Source: Acetobacter conturbans
GTDB lineage: Bacteria; Pseudomonadota; Alphaproteobacteria; Acetobacterales; Acetobacteraceae
Length of the DNA stretch: 64,000 nucleotides
Direction: 5' to 3'
Assembly (NCBI RefSeq): GCF_011516755.1
Contig: NZ_WOSY01000011.1
Location: forward strand, 1 to 64,000
Shown: positions 56,634 to 64,000 of the stretch, piece by piece
How the letters are laid out: the number at the start of each line of letters is the position of its first letter
How positions within the stretch are numbered: the first letter of the stretch is position 1
Notes under the pieces: generated by a model
The model's input: only the letters and a program-made list of their open reading frames with translations
Database searches by the model: none
What the model was told of the DNA's origin: nothing
Program-made: the position numbers and the translations under genes

Positions 56634-58151
56634 TCATCTCCGCAAACGTGCCTTCACGCGCCTGACAACCGAGATAAAGGCGTTTCTTTCCCCGTGGTTG
56701 AGGCAGGCAAACCAGATCACCCCGTAGAACACCCCTGACAGTACGAAGAGTGCCCCCCATGCGAGCGGCATCGACATGGGAAGCATTGCTACCGACAGGA
56801 TGGCACCGCCGACAAGTGTCGCAGGCAGAACACGCAGGACCGCCGGTCGCAGAGGCTTATAAAGGCGCACACTGATAACGGACCGAAGACCATAATCCGC
56901 ACAGATACGGATTGCCCACGCGCAGGCGGCACCGGGCACCCCGAAAAAGATCAGGGAAAGATAGAGGAGCGGCAGATAGAAAAAGATTTCACAGATGGAG
57001 AACTTGGCATTCGCATCAGCGCGTCCGATCGCGTCCACCAGTCCGGAGGCGATTGTATCAACGCCTCCCAGAAAGACGCCGACGCAGAGGAACTTCATGA
57101 TCGTGCTGCTCTGGTCCGCAAATCCCGGATCAATCCAGAGCGCGAGTAACGGGTGACTGAAAAGACCAGCGACAAGACAGGGCGGAAACAGCAGCGCACA
57201 GACGACGAGAACACTTGTGCTGTAAATCTCCGCCGTCCGCTGGGGATCACGCCTCCATGAAGAGGACAGTGCCGGGAACGAAGATCCACTGACAGACGTG
57301 GTCAGCATGTTGAAGCGGTTCACCACGTCGGCTGGCGTCGAATAATAACTGGTGGCTGCCGCGGACACGACACTCGCGATCATGAAGCGGTCGAGATAGT
57401 TCAGGATCGGAAAAGCGACATTGGACACGGTCATCCAGCCGCCGACGCGGAGGAGCGGCTTGAGCAGGGCCGGGCGGAAACGGGCCTGCCACAGTTCCGG
57501 CACCAGTCGCATCAGAGGCGGGAAATAGGCGATGGTCAGGACAATCCGGCAGGCCATCACGACCAGCATCACGGCGATCAGGCTGTCCCAGACATAGAGC
57601 GCCAGCACAGGCACGATATAATAGGCAATCGAAATGGGGATATTGATGAGGTTGGCGGTCCGAAAGGCGTGATAGCTGGTATAGACGCTCCAGTACGCCG
57701 CATTCAGCATCAGAAACGGGCCTGTGGCACAGAAAATCCACAACGCCCACAGCACTTCCGAATGCAGGGCGGGCGGAATCTTGAGGCCGTGATCCACCCA
57801 CAATCCGACACCGGCGGCGGCGACCACCGCTCCGACCACGCCCATCAGAGTAAGTACGACGCTTCCCGTAAAAATGAGATCAGCCGTTTCCGGCGTTGTC
57901 TTGCCATCGGGCCGGTCGGCAATGGCGCGGGTCATAGCCCGGCCCAGTCCCATGTCAAAAATACCGAGCGTTCCCACGAGGCTGAGTGCGATCGTGAAAA
58001 TGCCCCATCGGGACAACCCGAGCATATGAATGAGTTTGGGAGTGACGAGGAGGGCGACGAACACCGGGGATATCCGGCCGATGATGTTCCAGGCCGTATT
58101 GGATAGAATGTGGTGCGCCTGTGGCAGACCAGGCGCGTCAGACATTTCCAT
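56634..58151 (-). CDS. Polysaccharide flippase, MOP superfamily (Wzx-like)
   Basis: 505 residues with about 14 membrane segments, typical of Wzx-type O-antigen or exopolysaccharide-repeat flippases. Early segments show NTAWNIIGRISPVFVALLVT and GLSRWGIFTIALSLVGTLGIFDMGLGRAMTRAI in pieces. The central VGGWMTVSNVAFPILNYLDRF and the SGSSFPALSSSW stretch match the family's second half. The substrate cannot be read from sequence, and no glycosyltransferases lie adjacent. ATG 58151 or 58145 starts the frame after CAGGAG. On the minus strand a possible promoter (TTAGAC, 18 bases, TATTTT) lies within the 245-base region upstream. Confidence 0.9.
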   Translation of the reverse strand: MEMSDAPGLPQAHHILSNTAWNIIGRISPVFVALLVTPKLIHMLGLSRWGIFTIALSLVGTLGIFDMGLGRAMTRAIADRPDGKTTPETADLIFTGSVVLTLMGVVGAVVAAAGVGLWVDHGLKIPPALHSEVLWALWIFCATGPFLMLNAAYWSVYTSYHAFRTANLINIPISIAYYIVPVLALYVWDSLIAVMLVVMACRIVLTIAYFPPLMRLVPELWQARFRPALLKPLLRVGGWMTVSNVAFPILNYLDRFMIASVVSAAATSYYSTPADVVNRFNMLTTSVSGSSFPALSSSWRRDPQRTAEIYSTSVLVVCALLFPPCLVAGLFSHPLLALWIDPGFADQSSTIMKFLCVGVFLGGVDTIASGLVDAIGRADANAKFSICEIFFYLPLLYLSLIFFGVPGAACAWAIRICADYGLRSVISVRLYKPLRPAVLRVLPATLVGGAILSVAMLPMSMPLAWGALFVLSGVFYGVIWFACLNHGERNAFISVVRRVKARLRR

Positions 58152-58330
58152 GCGACGTCACGCTCCTGTTATCCGCACATCGTGGCTGAAGGCGGCAAAA
58201 AAATACCCACAACTTGTCTGGCATTGTCGAGCCGCCCCTATGTAAGGATTCGATACACTAAAATAAGGCGGCTGTCTTTTAACGTCTAAACTATTATCGT
58301 CCGATTACCATGCAGGACATGGAGCTATGC

Positions 58331-58359
58331 ACGGAAAGGGGTTGCTCACCCCTTTCCGT
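58331..58359. repeat. Hairpin downstream of ndk
   Basis: A perfect 11-base stem ACGGAAAGGGG / CCCCTTTCCGT with a 7-base loop lies 38 bases past the ndk stop on the minus strand. Five A follow it on the plus strand, but no T-run follows on the minus strand, so its termination strength for ndk is doubtful. It may protect the ndk mRNA end. Confidence 0.65.
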
Positions 58360-58396
58360 AAAAACAGCGCCGAATGCCTGACTCGGAAAACAGAGA

Positions 58397-58819
58397 TCAG
58401 GGCAGGATTTCGGTTTCGGCGAAGAAAAAGCGAATTTCGTTCGCTGCATTCTCGGCGCTGTCCGAACCATGCACGGAGTTGGCTTCGATGCTCTCGGCGA
58501 ACTGCGCGCGGATGGTGCTTGCTTCGGCCTTCTTCGGGTCCGTCGCGCCCATCACTTCACGGTTCTTCGCAACAGCGTTCTCGCCTTCGAGAACCTGCAG
58601 GACAACCGGACCGGACGTCATGAAGGAAACCAGATCGCCATAAAAAGGACGCTCCATGTGCACGGCATAGAATGCACCGGCCTGAGCGGGGGTCAGCTGG
58701 GCGCGCTTCTGGGCGACGATACGCAGGCCGTTATCCTCGAACACGGCATTGATCTTGCCGGTCAGGTTACGGCGCGTCGCGTCGGGCTTGATGATGGAGA
58801 GGGTGCGTTCAACGGCCAT
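58397..58819 (-). CDS. ndk: Nucleoside diphosphate kinase
   Basis: 140 residues, full length. Ndk equilibrates nucleoside triphosphate pools by a phosphohistidine intermediate. The start [17 protein letters not shown] and the active-site His117 in [13 protein letters not shown] are diagnostic; [17 protein letters not shown] lies between. CAGGAG eight bases upstream of ATG 58819 is partly inside a hairpin. It is read divergently from the ABC-F gene. Confidence 0.98.
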   Translation of the reverse strand: MAVERTLSIIKPDATRRNLTGKINAVFEDNGLRIVAQKRAQLTPAQAGAFYAVHMERPFYGDLVSFMTSGPVVLQVLEGENAVAKNREVMGATDPKKAEASTIRAQFAESIEANSVHGSDSAENAANEIRFFFAETEILP

Positions 58820-58827
58820 GTGTGGCT

Positions 58828-58854
58828 CCTGATGGTCTTTAGGCTCCCATCAGG
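58828..58854 (-). promoter_or_regulatory. Hairpin overlapping the ndk ribosome site
   Basis: In the ndk leader, CCTGATGG and CCATCAGG form perfect 8-base arms with an 11-base loop. The downstream arm ends in the AGG of the CAGGAG ribosome site, nine bases before the start codon. If folded, it would partly hide that site and could make translation temperature- or factor-sensitive. Only the sequence symmetry is seen. Confidence 0.4.
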
Positions 58855-58993
58855 CGAGACGGGAGCGGTTCGCGGACGATCCCGCGCGTGGATGGCATCT
58901 AGAGCATTCTCAGCATCTCGGGTAGGGCTTTGCTGCATTGGATGCTATGGCGGAGCACGTCTTTCCGCCCTTTCTACATATTAAGAGAGTCCC

Positions 58994-60892
58994 GTGAGCC
59001 TCCTTGTCATCAACGACCTGACCCTTCGCATCGCCGGCCGTACCTTACTGGATCAGGCAAACCTCTCGATCGAACCGGGGCGCAAGGTGGGACTCGTCGG
59101 GCGCAACGGAGCCGGCAAGTCGACTCTGCTGGCAGCCATCGCGGGCGATATCCCCCCTGATGGCGGCACCATCCGCCTCTCCTCGCGGGCCCGTCTCGGT
59201 CGCGTAAAGCAGGAAGCCCCCTCCGGCCCGACGTCACTGGTCGAAACCGTACTGGCCGGCGATCTCGAACGCGCCTCGCTTCTCGCCGAAGCGGAGACGG
59301 CGATGGACCCGCAGCGCATTGCCGAGATCCACGAACGGCTGATGGCGATCAACGCGGACACTGCCCCGGCCCGCGCCGCCAGCATCCTCTCGGGCCTCGG
59401 GTTCAATGCGGAGGCGCAGGCTCGTCCGGTCTCCGACTTCTCCGGCGGCTGGCGGATGCGCGTCTCACTGGCGACCGCTTTGTTCCTTGAACCCGACCTG
59501 CTGCTGCTCGATGAACCGACCAACCATCTCGACCTTGAAGCCACGCTCTGGCTCGAAGGCTGGCTTACCCGTTTCGGGGGCGCGGCGCTGATCGTCAGCC
59601 ATGATCGCGGCTTGCTGGACTCCTGTGTGGATGCCATCGCCCATCTGGACCGGGGCAGGCTGTCTCTCACTCCGGGCGGCTATGAAGAATTCGTCCGCAT
59701 CCGCACCGAGCAGGCGCTCCAGCAGAACCGTGCCGCCGAGAAAGTCGCCGCACACCGGGCGCACATGCAATCCTTCGTGGACCGGTTCCGTGCCAAGGCG
59801 ACCAAAGCGAAGCAGGCTCAGGCCCGACTGAAGGCGCTGGAAAAGCTGCCCGTCATCGACAGTGTGGTGGAGGATACCCCCACCCGCTTCGAGTTTCCGG
59901 AGCCGGCTCCCCTCCCCCCACCGATGCTGACGATGGATCACGTCACCATCGGTTATGACGGCAAACCGATCCTCTCCGATCTGTCGCTTCGGCTGGACAT
60001 GGAAGACCGCATCGCCCTGCTCGGCGCGAACGGCAACGGCAAATCCACCTTTGCCAAGCTGGTTGCAGGACGGCTTGCGCCGATGTCCGGCACCATGAAC
60101 CACAGTCCCCGGCTGCGGGTTGGTTACTTTGCCCAGCATCAGGCAGAAGAACTGGTGATGAGCGAGACGCCGATTGCGCACATGCAGCGCGCGCTGCCGA
60201 AAGCCCCGCCGACCGTGGTAAGGTCCCAGCTTGCCCGGTTCGGACTGGATGCAGGCAAGGCGGAGACGAAGGTTTCCGAACTGTCAGGCGGCGAGAAAGC
60301 CCGCCTCCTGCTCGCGCTGGCAACCCGCGATGCTCCGCAACTGCTGATCCTTGATGAACCGACCAACCACCTTGATCTGGATGCCAAGGATGCGCTGGTG
60401 CGGGCACTCTCCGCCTTTGAGGGAGCCGTCCTGCTGATCAGCCATGATCCGCATCTTGTGGAAATGGTCGCCGATCGGCTCTGGCTCGTGGGGGACGGCA
60501 AGGTGACGCCGTTCGAGGGCGATATGGCGGAATATCGCGTCTGGCTGCTTGAACGGTCACGGGCAGCGGCCCGCGCCGGGTCCGCCCGGGACACCGAAAC
60601 TACTCCCGCAGGGAGAAAGGAAGAGCGTCGTGAACGGGCTGAGGCCCGAAAGGCTCTGGCTCCGTTGCGCAAAAAGGTGAAGGACGCCGAAACGAAGGTG
60701 CTGAAGCTGACCACAGCGCGCGCGACGATCGAGGCAAGGCTTGCGGACCCGGCGCTGTATGGGGCGTCATCAAAGGATGACGTAACAAAGCTCACCACGC
60801 AGTTGGCGACACTGAAGAAAGATGAAGCGCAGGCTGAGGAAGACTGGTTTGCAGCTCAGGGAGAACTGGAGCAGGCCGCTGCGGAGGGGTGA
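58994..60892 (+). CDS. ABC-F family ATPase (Uup-like)
   Basis: 632 residues from GTG 58994 after AAGAGAG. Two ATPase cassettes: the first with GRNGAGKSTLLAAIAG and LLLDEPTNHLDLEATLWLE, the second with GANGNGKSTFAKLVAG and LILDEPTNHLDLDAKDAL. The ABC signatures are SDFSGGWRMR and SELSGGEKAR. The linker between cassettes is Lys/Arg-rich, and a C-terminal coiled coil (about 545-630) matches Uup. ABC-F proteins bind the ribosomal E site, relieve stalled translation or, for Uup, act on DNA junctions and transposon excision. No membrane segments exist. It is divergent from ndk. Confidence 0.94.
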   Translation: MSLLVINDLTLRIAGRTLLDQANLSIEPGRKVGLVGRNGAGKSTLLAAIAGDIPPDGGTIRLSSRARLGRVKQEAPSGPTSLVETVLAGDLERASLLAEAETAMDPQRIAEIHERLMAINADTAPARAASILSGLGFNAEAQARPVSDFSGGWRMRVSLATALFLEPDLLLLDEPTNHLDLEATLWLEGWLTRFGGAALIVSHDRGLLDSCVDAIAHLDRGRLSLTPGGYEEFVRIRTEQALQQNRAAEKVAAHRAHMQSFVDRFRAKATKAKQAQARLKALEKLPVIDSVVEDTPTRFEFPEPAPLPPPMLTMDHVTIGYDGKPILSDLSLRLDMEDRIALLGANGNGKSTFAKLVAGRLAPMSGTMNHSPRLRVGYFAQHQAEELVMSETPIAHMQRALPKAPPTVVRSQLARFGLDAGKAETKVSELSGGEKARLLLALATRDAPQLLILDEPTNHLDLDAKDALVRALSAFEGAVLLISHDPHLVEMVADRLWLVGDGKVTPFEGDMAEYRVWLLERSRAAARAGSARDTETTPAGRKEERRERAEARKALAPLRKKVKDAETKVLKLTTARATIEARLADPALYGASSKDDVTKLTTQLATLKKDEAQAEEDWFAAQGELEQAAAEG

Positions 60893-61064
60893 GAGGGTTC
60901 CGAAAGCATGCATCCCGTTCAGTCCGCAGAGTAATACGGGATGCCTCAAGCGCTGGAACGTCCTCTACCCTAACCCGTGAGCCAACCGCCCTCTCACGCC
61001 TTCACTCCGGTCAGGATCACTGAGAGATGCCGAGGCGCATCTCTCATCCGGCTACTGCCCTTTT

Positions 61065-61907
61065 TCAAACAGGAGTTGAGGGTTTCAGCTTGTAAGCCTT
61101 CTCCACCAGTTCAGCCCGTTTGCCGATACCTTCCACGCTTTTGCGGGTCCACTCCCTGTCCATCATATCACGCTGCTGGGGAATGATTTCCTTGGGCTCG
61201 ACATTGCGATATGTGCCGATCTTTCCAGTCAGAACACCAATAGCCGTCTGGATGACAGGCTCCGGATCATATTGCTCGTGCGGGAACGCAATCCGGCTAT
61301 AATCGAACACCCTCTCATCCGGCTCATCACGCCAACCCTTCCAGGTTTCGAACATCCGGTCGTTGAAGCCAGTCAGGAAGGGACCTGGATTGATGGTGGC
61401 CACTTCGATTCCAAATTCCTGCATTTCCTGACGCAGAGCCGCAGCGATCGCCTCAATCGCGTGCTTAGATGACGCATAGGCACCAGCAAAGGGATCCGTT
61501 GTCAGTCCCGCCACGGACGACATGAACACGACTTTCCCCTGCCCCCTCTGAATCATGCCGCGAATCACGATCTGTGTCAGCAGAACGGGACCGATGATGT
61601 TGACTTCGTACTGACGGCGCAAATTCTCGGCGGGAATATCCGCAACGGATCCGCCTTCCGAGATACCCGCATTGTTCAGAAGCACATTGATGTCCCACCT
61701 TGCGGCTTTCTGGCGATCTCCTTCATTTGTCACATCCAGTTTTTCGATCCTCAGCCTTATTCCCCTTTTCCCGGCTTCCGTGGCCAGTGCATGCTCCTGA
61801 GCAGGAATCTCCACTGCGGCGATGACATCCTGCCCCTCGTCGGCAAGACGCAGGGCAATTTCCGCACCAAAGCCCGATCCCGCTCCCGTCACCAGAATTG
61901 TATTCAT
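61065..61907 (-). CDS. Short-chain dehydrogenase/reductase
   Basis: 280 residues. The N-terminal Rossmann motif TGAGSGFG (7-14), NNAG (78-81), Ser130/131 and YxxxK at Tyr144/Lys148 (YASSKHAIEAIAAAL) define a classical SDR. INPGPFLTGFNDRMFETWKGW and the C-terminal region are family-like but do not fix a substrate. Acetic acid bacteria have many such reductases for polyols and ketones. It is a single gene with its own upstream region and is followed by 170 bases without a gene. Confidence 0.92.
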   Translation of the reverse strand: MNTILVTGAGSGFGAEIALRLADEGQDVIAAVEIPAQEHALATEAGKRGIRLRIEKLDVTNEGDRQKAARWDINVLLNNAGISEGGSVADIPAENLRRQYEVNIIGPVLLTQIVIRGMIQRGQGKVVFMSSVAGLTTDPFAGAYASSKHAIEAIAAALRQEMQEFGIEVATINPGPFLTGFNDRMFETWKGWRDEPDERVFDYSRIAFPHEQYDPEPVIQTAIGVLTGKIGTYRNVEPKEIIPQQRDMMDREWTRKSVEGIGKRAELVEKAYKLKPSTPV

Positions 61908-62233
61908 CTCATCACCTTTTCCTGAAAATCATGCCTAAACACCACCTACCGACAAACGCAGACACGGCAGGCTGCATGTTTCCAGAACGTTCAAGAACGA
62001 AAAGGGTTTTTTGAAAGTGATCGATACTCCCATGGAAATCAGCACCTTGAGCAAAACCTTCGTGTCCTGACGGAGCATCATGGCAGATAATCTGAAAATT
62101 TTTCTCTCTGCAGAGCAACTTTCCTATCCGCAGAGTCCTTTACTCCATACCGGTCAGGAAATCATGATTTACCGAAAACATATGAAAAACAGATAATGTT
62201 TTCCAAACCGGAACAAAAAAACGGAGCTTTCAA
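61908..62233. other. Intergenic region SDR / KGG protein
   Basis: 326 bases with no secure gene. A 38-codon plus-strand frame (62080-62196) follows GGAG, but its spacing is short. An AGAAC-17-GTT sequence near 61983-62010 faintly resembles the alphaproteobacterial general stress promoter (GGAAC, GTT), which would suit a KGG protein; the match is poor and far from the start codon. Confidence 0.4.
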
Positions 62234-62614
62234 ATGTTTTATAGCTACGAAAATCGTAACGCCTTCTACGCAGCCGATCGATCAGAGGGCGGTTCGACAG
62301 GACACAATCCTGGGAACTTCGCGGAAAATCGCGAGAAAGCATCAGAAGCCGGCCGCAAAGGCGGACAGGCAAGCCACGGCGAGCATCACACCGAGGCGAC
62401 TCACGACGCCGGACGTCATACGTCGGGCAGTTTCGCAGGGGACCACGAAAAAGCCGCTGACGCGGGACGCAAGGGGGGCCACGCCAGCCATGAAGAGCAT
62501 GGGGCAGCCTCTTCCCACAAGGAAGGGGAGCACAAATCCGGCAATTTTGCCGATGATCCGGAAAAAGCAGCCGCAGCCGGACGCAAAGGTGGTCACACCA
62601 CCCATAAATCCTGA
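62234..62614 (+). CDS. KGG-repeat stress-type protein
   Basis: 126 residues with GGAG seven bases before ATG 62234. Three near-identical units of about 22 residues start at 27, 65 and 103, exactly 38 residues apart: GNFAENREKASEAGRKGG, GSFAGDHEKAADAGRKGG and GNFADDPEKAAAAGRKGG. Each is followed by a His-containing tail. KGG motifs mark small stress-induced, hydrophilic proteins (con-10/GsiB-like) induced by desiccation, ethanol or starvation. The composition (Gly, Ala, His, Lys, acidic) predicts a disordered protein. A strong terminator follows directly, so it is a single-gene unit. Confidence 0.85.
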   Translation: MFYSYENRNAFYAADRSEGGSTGHNPGNFAENREKASEAGRKGGQASHGEHHTEATHDAGRHTSGSFAGDHEKAADAGRKGGHASHEEHGAASSHKEGEHKSGNFADDPEKAAAAGRKGGHTTHKS

Positions 62615-62627
62615 GGATCAGCGTTCG

Positions 62628-62660
62628 AACGGAAGCATGCATCTGCGTGCTTCCGTTTTT
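62628..62660 (+). terminator. Intrinsic terminator after the KGG gene
   Basis: A perfect 10-base stem AACGGAAGCA / TGCTTCCGTT with a 10-base loop and a T-run ending at 62660. It lies between the KGG stop and the end of the convergent minus-strand gene. Confidence 0.9.
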
Positions 62661-62662
62661 CC

Positions 62663-64000
62663 TCAGTGGCCGACTGCTTTCCCCACACCATCGACCCACT
62701 TGCGCCCGTTCCAGGTCACAAGCATTCCCCGGTCGGAAGATCCTGCCAGCGTGGAATAACAGTCGGAGCAATATGCAATAGTCCCGGCTCCGTGATCCGC
62801 ATCCAGATGCGCGAAGACGACGGGAGCAAGCTGGGCGGACTTTATGCCGTACACTCCATGTTTCCCATCCGATCTGTAATCGACGTGAGCGAAGATGCCA
62901 TCAGCGTGCAGTCCGATCACAGGTGCTCCTTCAACCGTGGCTGTCAGGACACCGGGTTTTGACATTTCCAACCGTGCTGATGAAGCCCCACCAGCCTTCT
63001 GCATGGCGAACTGCACGAAGGGTGAAGCCGACGACACACCGGATCCAATATTGATCGCCAGTGTTGCGTTCAGGAAGGAAGTGAGAATGGACGGGCTTGT
63101 AAGACTGCCTTTTTCATCGACATTCAGACCCTCCGACGGGATTGCATCGCCAATGGCTTTCCCCCCGCCCACATGTAGCGTATCAAAAAAACCAAGTCCC
63201 GATGAATAGATTGCCCAGTCAGTCTGATGCTGAGCCGCGAGAGACAGGCCATCTTTCCCCGGTATGGCGGGGGTCAACTGCCCGAGCACCATGTTGGAGA
63301 CAAGTCCGTGCCGGAAGACGAAGCCATTCGTCAAACCCGGTCGACCGCCTGGAGTTCTTCCCTGAAAAAAGTGGGCGTACAAACACTCGGATTTACAATC
63401 GTAGATTTCGTCGTAACCACCAATCGTATTGATGCCGTCAAAATCACCGCCGCCGGTCGTGCGATCATTGACGATCTGCGCCTCTCCGATCACCGATGAA
63501 CCGTTCGATCCCTCCTTGAGATTCAATACATGATTCCAGACCCAGGAATTTCCGTTCGTATTGGTCGGAGCCTGTGACATAGCGAGATACTGCCCCACGG
63601 CATCATGAGTGTAATAGCCCAGAGACCCATCTGGGCGAGTGTAGGTCAGATATGGATCGTTATTCCACCCCACCACGGACTGAATATTGTGCTGATATGA
63701 GTTCTTCTTTCCGCTTTCGCTGAAAATGGCGCTCAGATACTGCACATTTTCAGTCTGCCCGTCAGACTGCTGCCCTCCGACAATCTGCGCCGAACGCGTC
63801 ATCGCCTGAGACTGATCGGCGATACCCGGCAGACCAGCCGATTGCCAGGCAATGGAAGCCCGATCGAGTTGCACCGCGATATCCGTGCAAGGAAGAGAGA
63901 GTGAGGAAAAGTAAAACCGGCCATTCCTGAACAGCAGACGCCCATGACTCTCGCAGGCATGGTTCACCGCCGCCTGCACTGCCGATGCGTCATCGGTGCC
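62663..64000 (-). CDS. Beta-helix or tail-spike-like protein (partial)
   Basis: The frame is open at the window edge; 445 residues are visible and the true start lies beyond 64000. The first visible part, GTDDASAVQAAVNHACES, then LLFRNGRFYFSSLSL, matches the start of pectate-lyase-like beta-helix proteins (FGAxGDGxTDDTxAxQxA...). The middle is Gly/Asn/Asp-rich with VWNHVLNLKEGSNGSSVIG and QTDWAIYSSGLGFFDTL. The end has paired Cys (IAYCSDCYS) and a LVTWNGRKWVDG tail common in phage tail or host-recognition proteins. A prophage or surface-protein gene is likely, and neighbours outside the window are needed to decide. Confidence 0.7.
   Translation of the reverse strand, partial: GTDDASAVQAAVNHACESHGRLLFRNGRFYFSSLSLPCTDIAVQLDRASIAWQSAGLPGIADQSQAMTRSAQIVGGQQSDGQTENVQYLSAIFSESGKKNSYQHNIQSVVGWNNDPYLTYTRPDGSLGYYTHDAVGQYLAMSQAPTNTNGNSWVWNHVLNLKEGSNGSSVIGEAQIVNDRTTGGGDFDGINTIGGYDEIYDCKSECLYAHFFQGRTPGGRPGLTNGFVFRHGLVSNMVLGQLTPAIPGKDGLSLAAQHQTDWAIYSSGLGFFDTLHVGGGKAIGDAIPSEGLNVDEKGSLTSPSILTSFLNATLAINIGSGVSSASPFVQFAMQKAGGASSARLEMSKPGVLTATVEGAPVIGLHADGIFAHVDYRSDGKHGVYGIKSAQLAPVVFAHLDADHGAGTIAYCSDCYSTLAGSSDRGMLVTWNGRKWVDGVGKAVGH

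Overview
The window looks like chromosomal DNA of an acetic acid bacterium or close relative (Alphaproteobacteria, Acetobacteraceae). The evidence is high-GC coding sequence, alphaproteobacterial gene pairs (mrcA-prfB, nrdR-nusB-thiL, secG-pyrG-kdsA), an OprB-type sugar porin, a TonB system with a long proline run, and many exported or envelope proteins. The genus cannot be fixed from sequence alone. There is no rRNA, tRNA, insertion sequence or CRISPR array that I can recognise. Most of the window is core metabolism and envelope biogenesis, with small pockets of unknown or accessory genes.

Layout. 1-6.6 kb, mostly minus strand: the start of a probable exbB, tonB, prfB (read through a +1 programmed frameshift), a frame-broken small gene on the opposite strand, the class A penicillin-binding protein mrcA, and a glutathione peroxidase. 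6.8-13 kb, mostly plus strand: a possible 39-codon leader coupled to an exported protein, lpxB, small exported proteins including a PCuAC-like protein on the minus strand, nrdR-nusB-thiL, a dienelactone hydrolase and a small membrane protein. 13-20.5 kb: ppk2, an OprB porin, a MOSC protein, and the coupled pair ppiD-trpE. 20.7-24.6 kb: tpiA, secG (strong terminator), pyrG-kdsA. 24.6-25.1 kb: a non-coding AT-rich stretch with a long palindromic repeat. 25.1-34.6 kb, all minus strand: a small exported protein, pyrC, asparagine synthase, two glycosyltransferases, yebC and secA.

34.9-41.3 kb, plus strand: a parvulin-type foldase, argJ, an RDD membrane protein, a large MscS channel and an overlapping 2-oxoglutarate/Fe(II) dioxygenase. 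41.3-45.7 kb: a small membrane protein, a TonB-dependent receptor and an NCS1 permease, a possible uptake pair for a nucleobase-like solute. 45.7-52.5 kb: a GIY-YIG/DUF4357 protein, sulfurtransferase, arfB, SulP transporter, cysS-trmJ. 52.7-61.9 kb: a divergent malic enzyme, an exported beta-propeller lactonase, a helix-turn-helix protein with a membrane tail, a polysaccharide flippase, ndk (with a hairpin beside its ribosome site), an ABC-F ATPase and an SDR oxidoreductase. 61.9-64 kb: a triple-repeat KGG stress protein and the 3' part of a tail-spike or beta-helix-like protein that leaves the window.

Functional themes are envelope construction (mrcA, lpxB, kdsA, heptosyltransferase, flippase, secA, secG, ppiD, parvulin), energised outer-membrane uptake (tonB, a TonB receptor, OprB), translation and rescue (prfB, arfB, cysS, trmJ, ABC-F) and nucleotide or amino-acid synthesis (pyrG, pyrC, ndk, argJ, trpE). 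I did not find a convincing wholly new multi-gene system. The most worthwhile leads are the frame-broken gene at 2.7-3.1 kb, the coupled leader at 6.8 kb, the malic enzyme with replaced substrate-site residues, the PCuAC protein without its methionine ligands, the HTH-membrane protein at 56 kb, and the truncated spike-like gene at the right edge.
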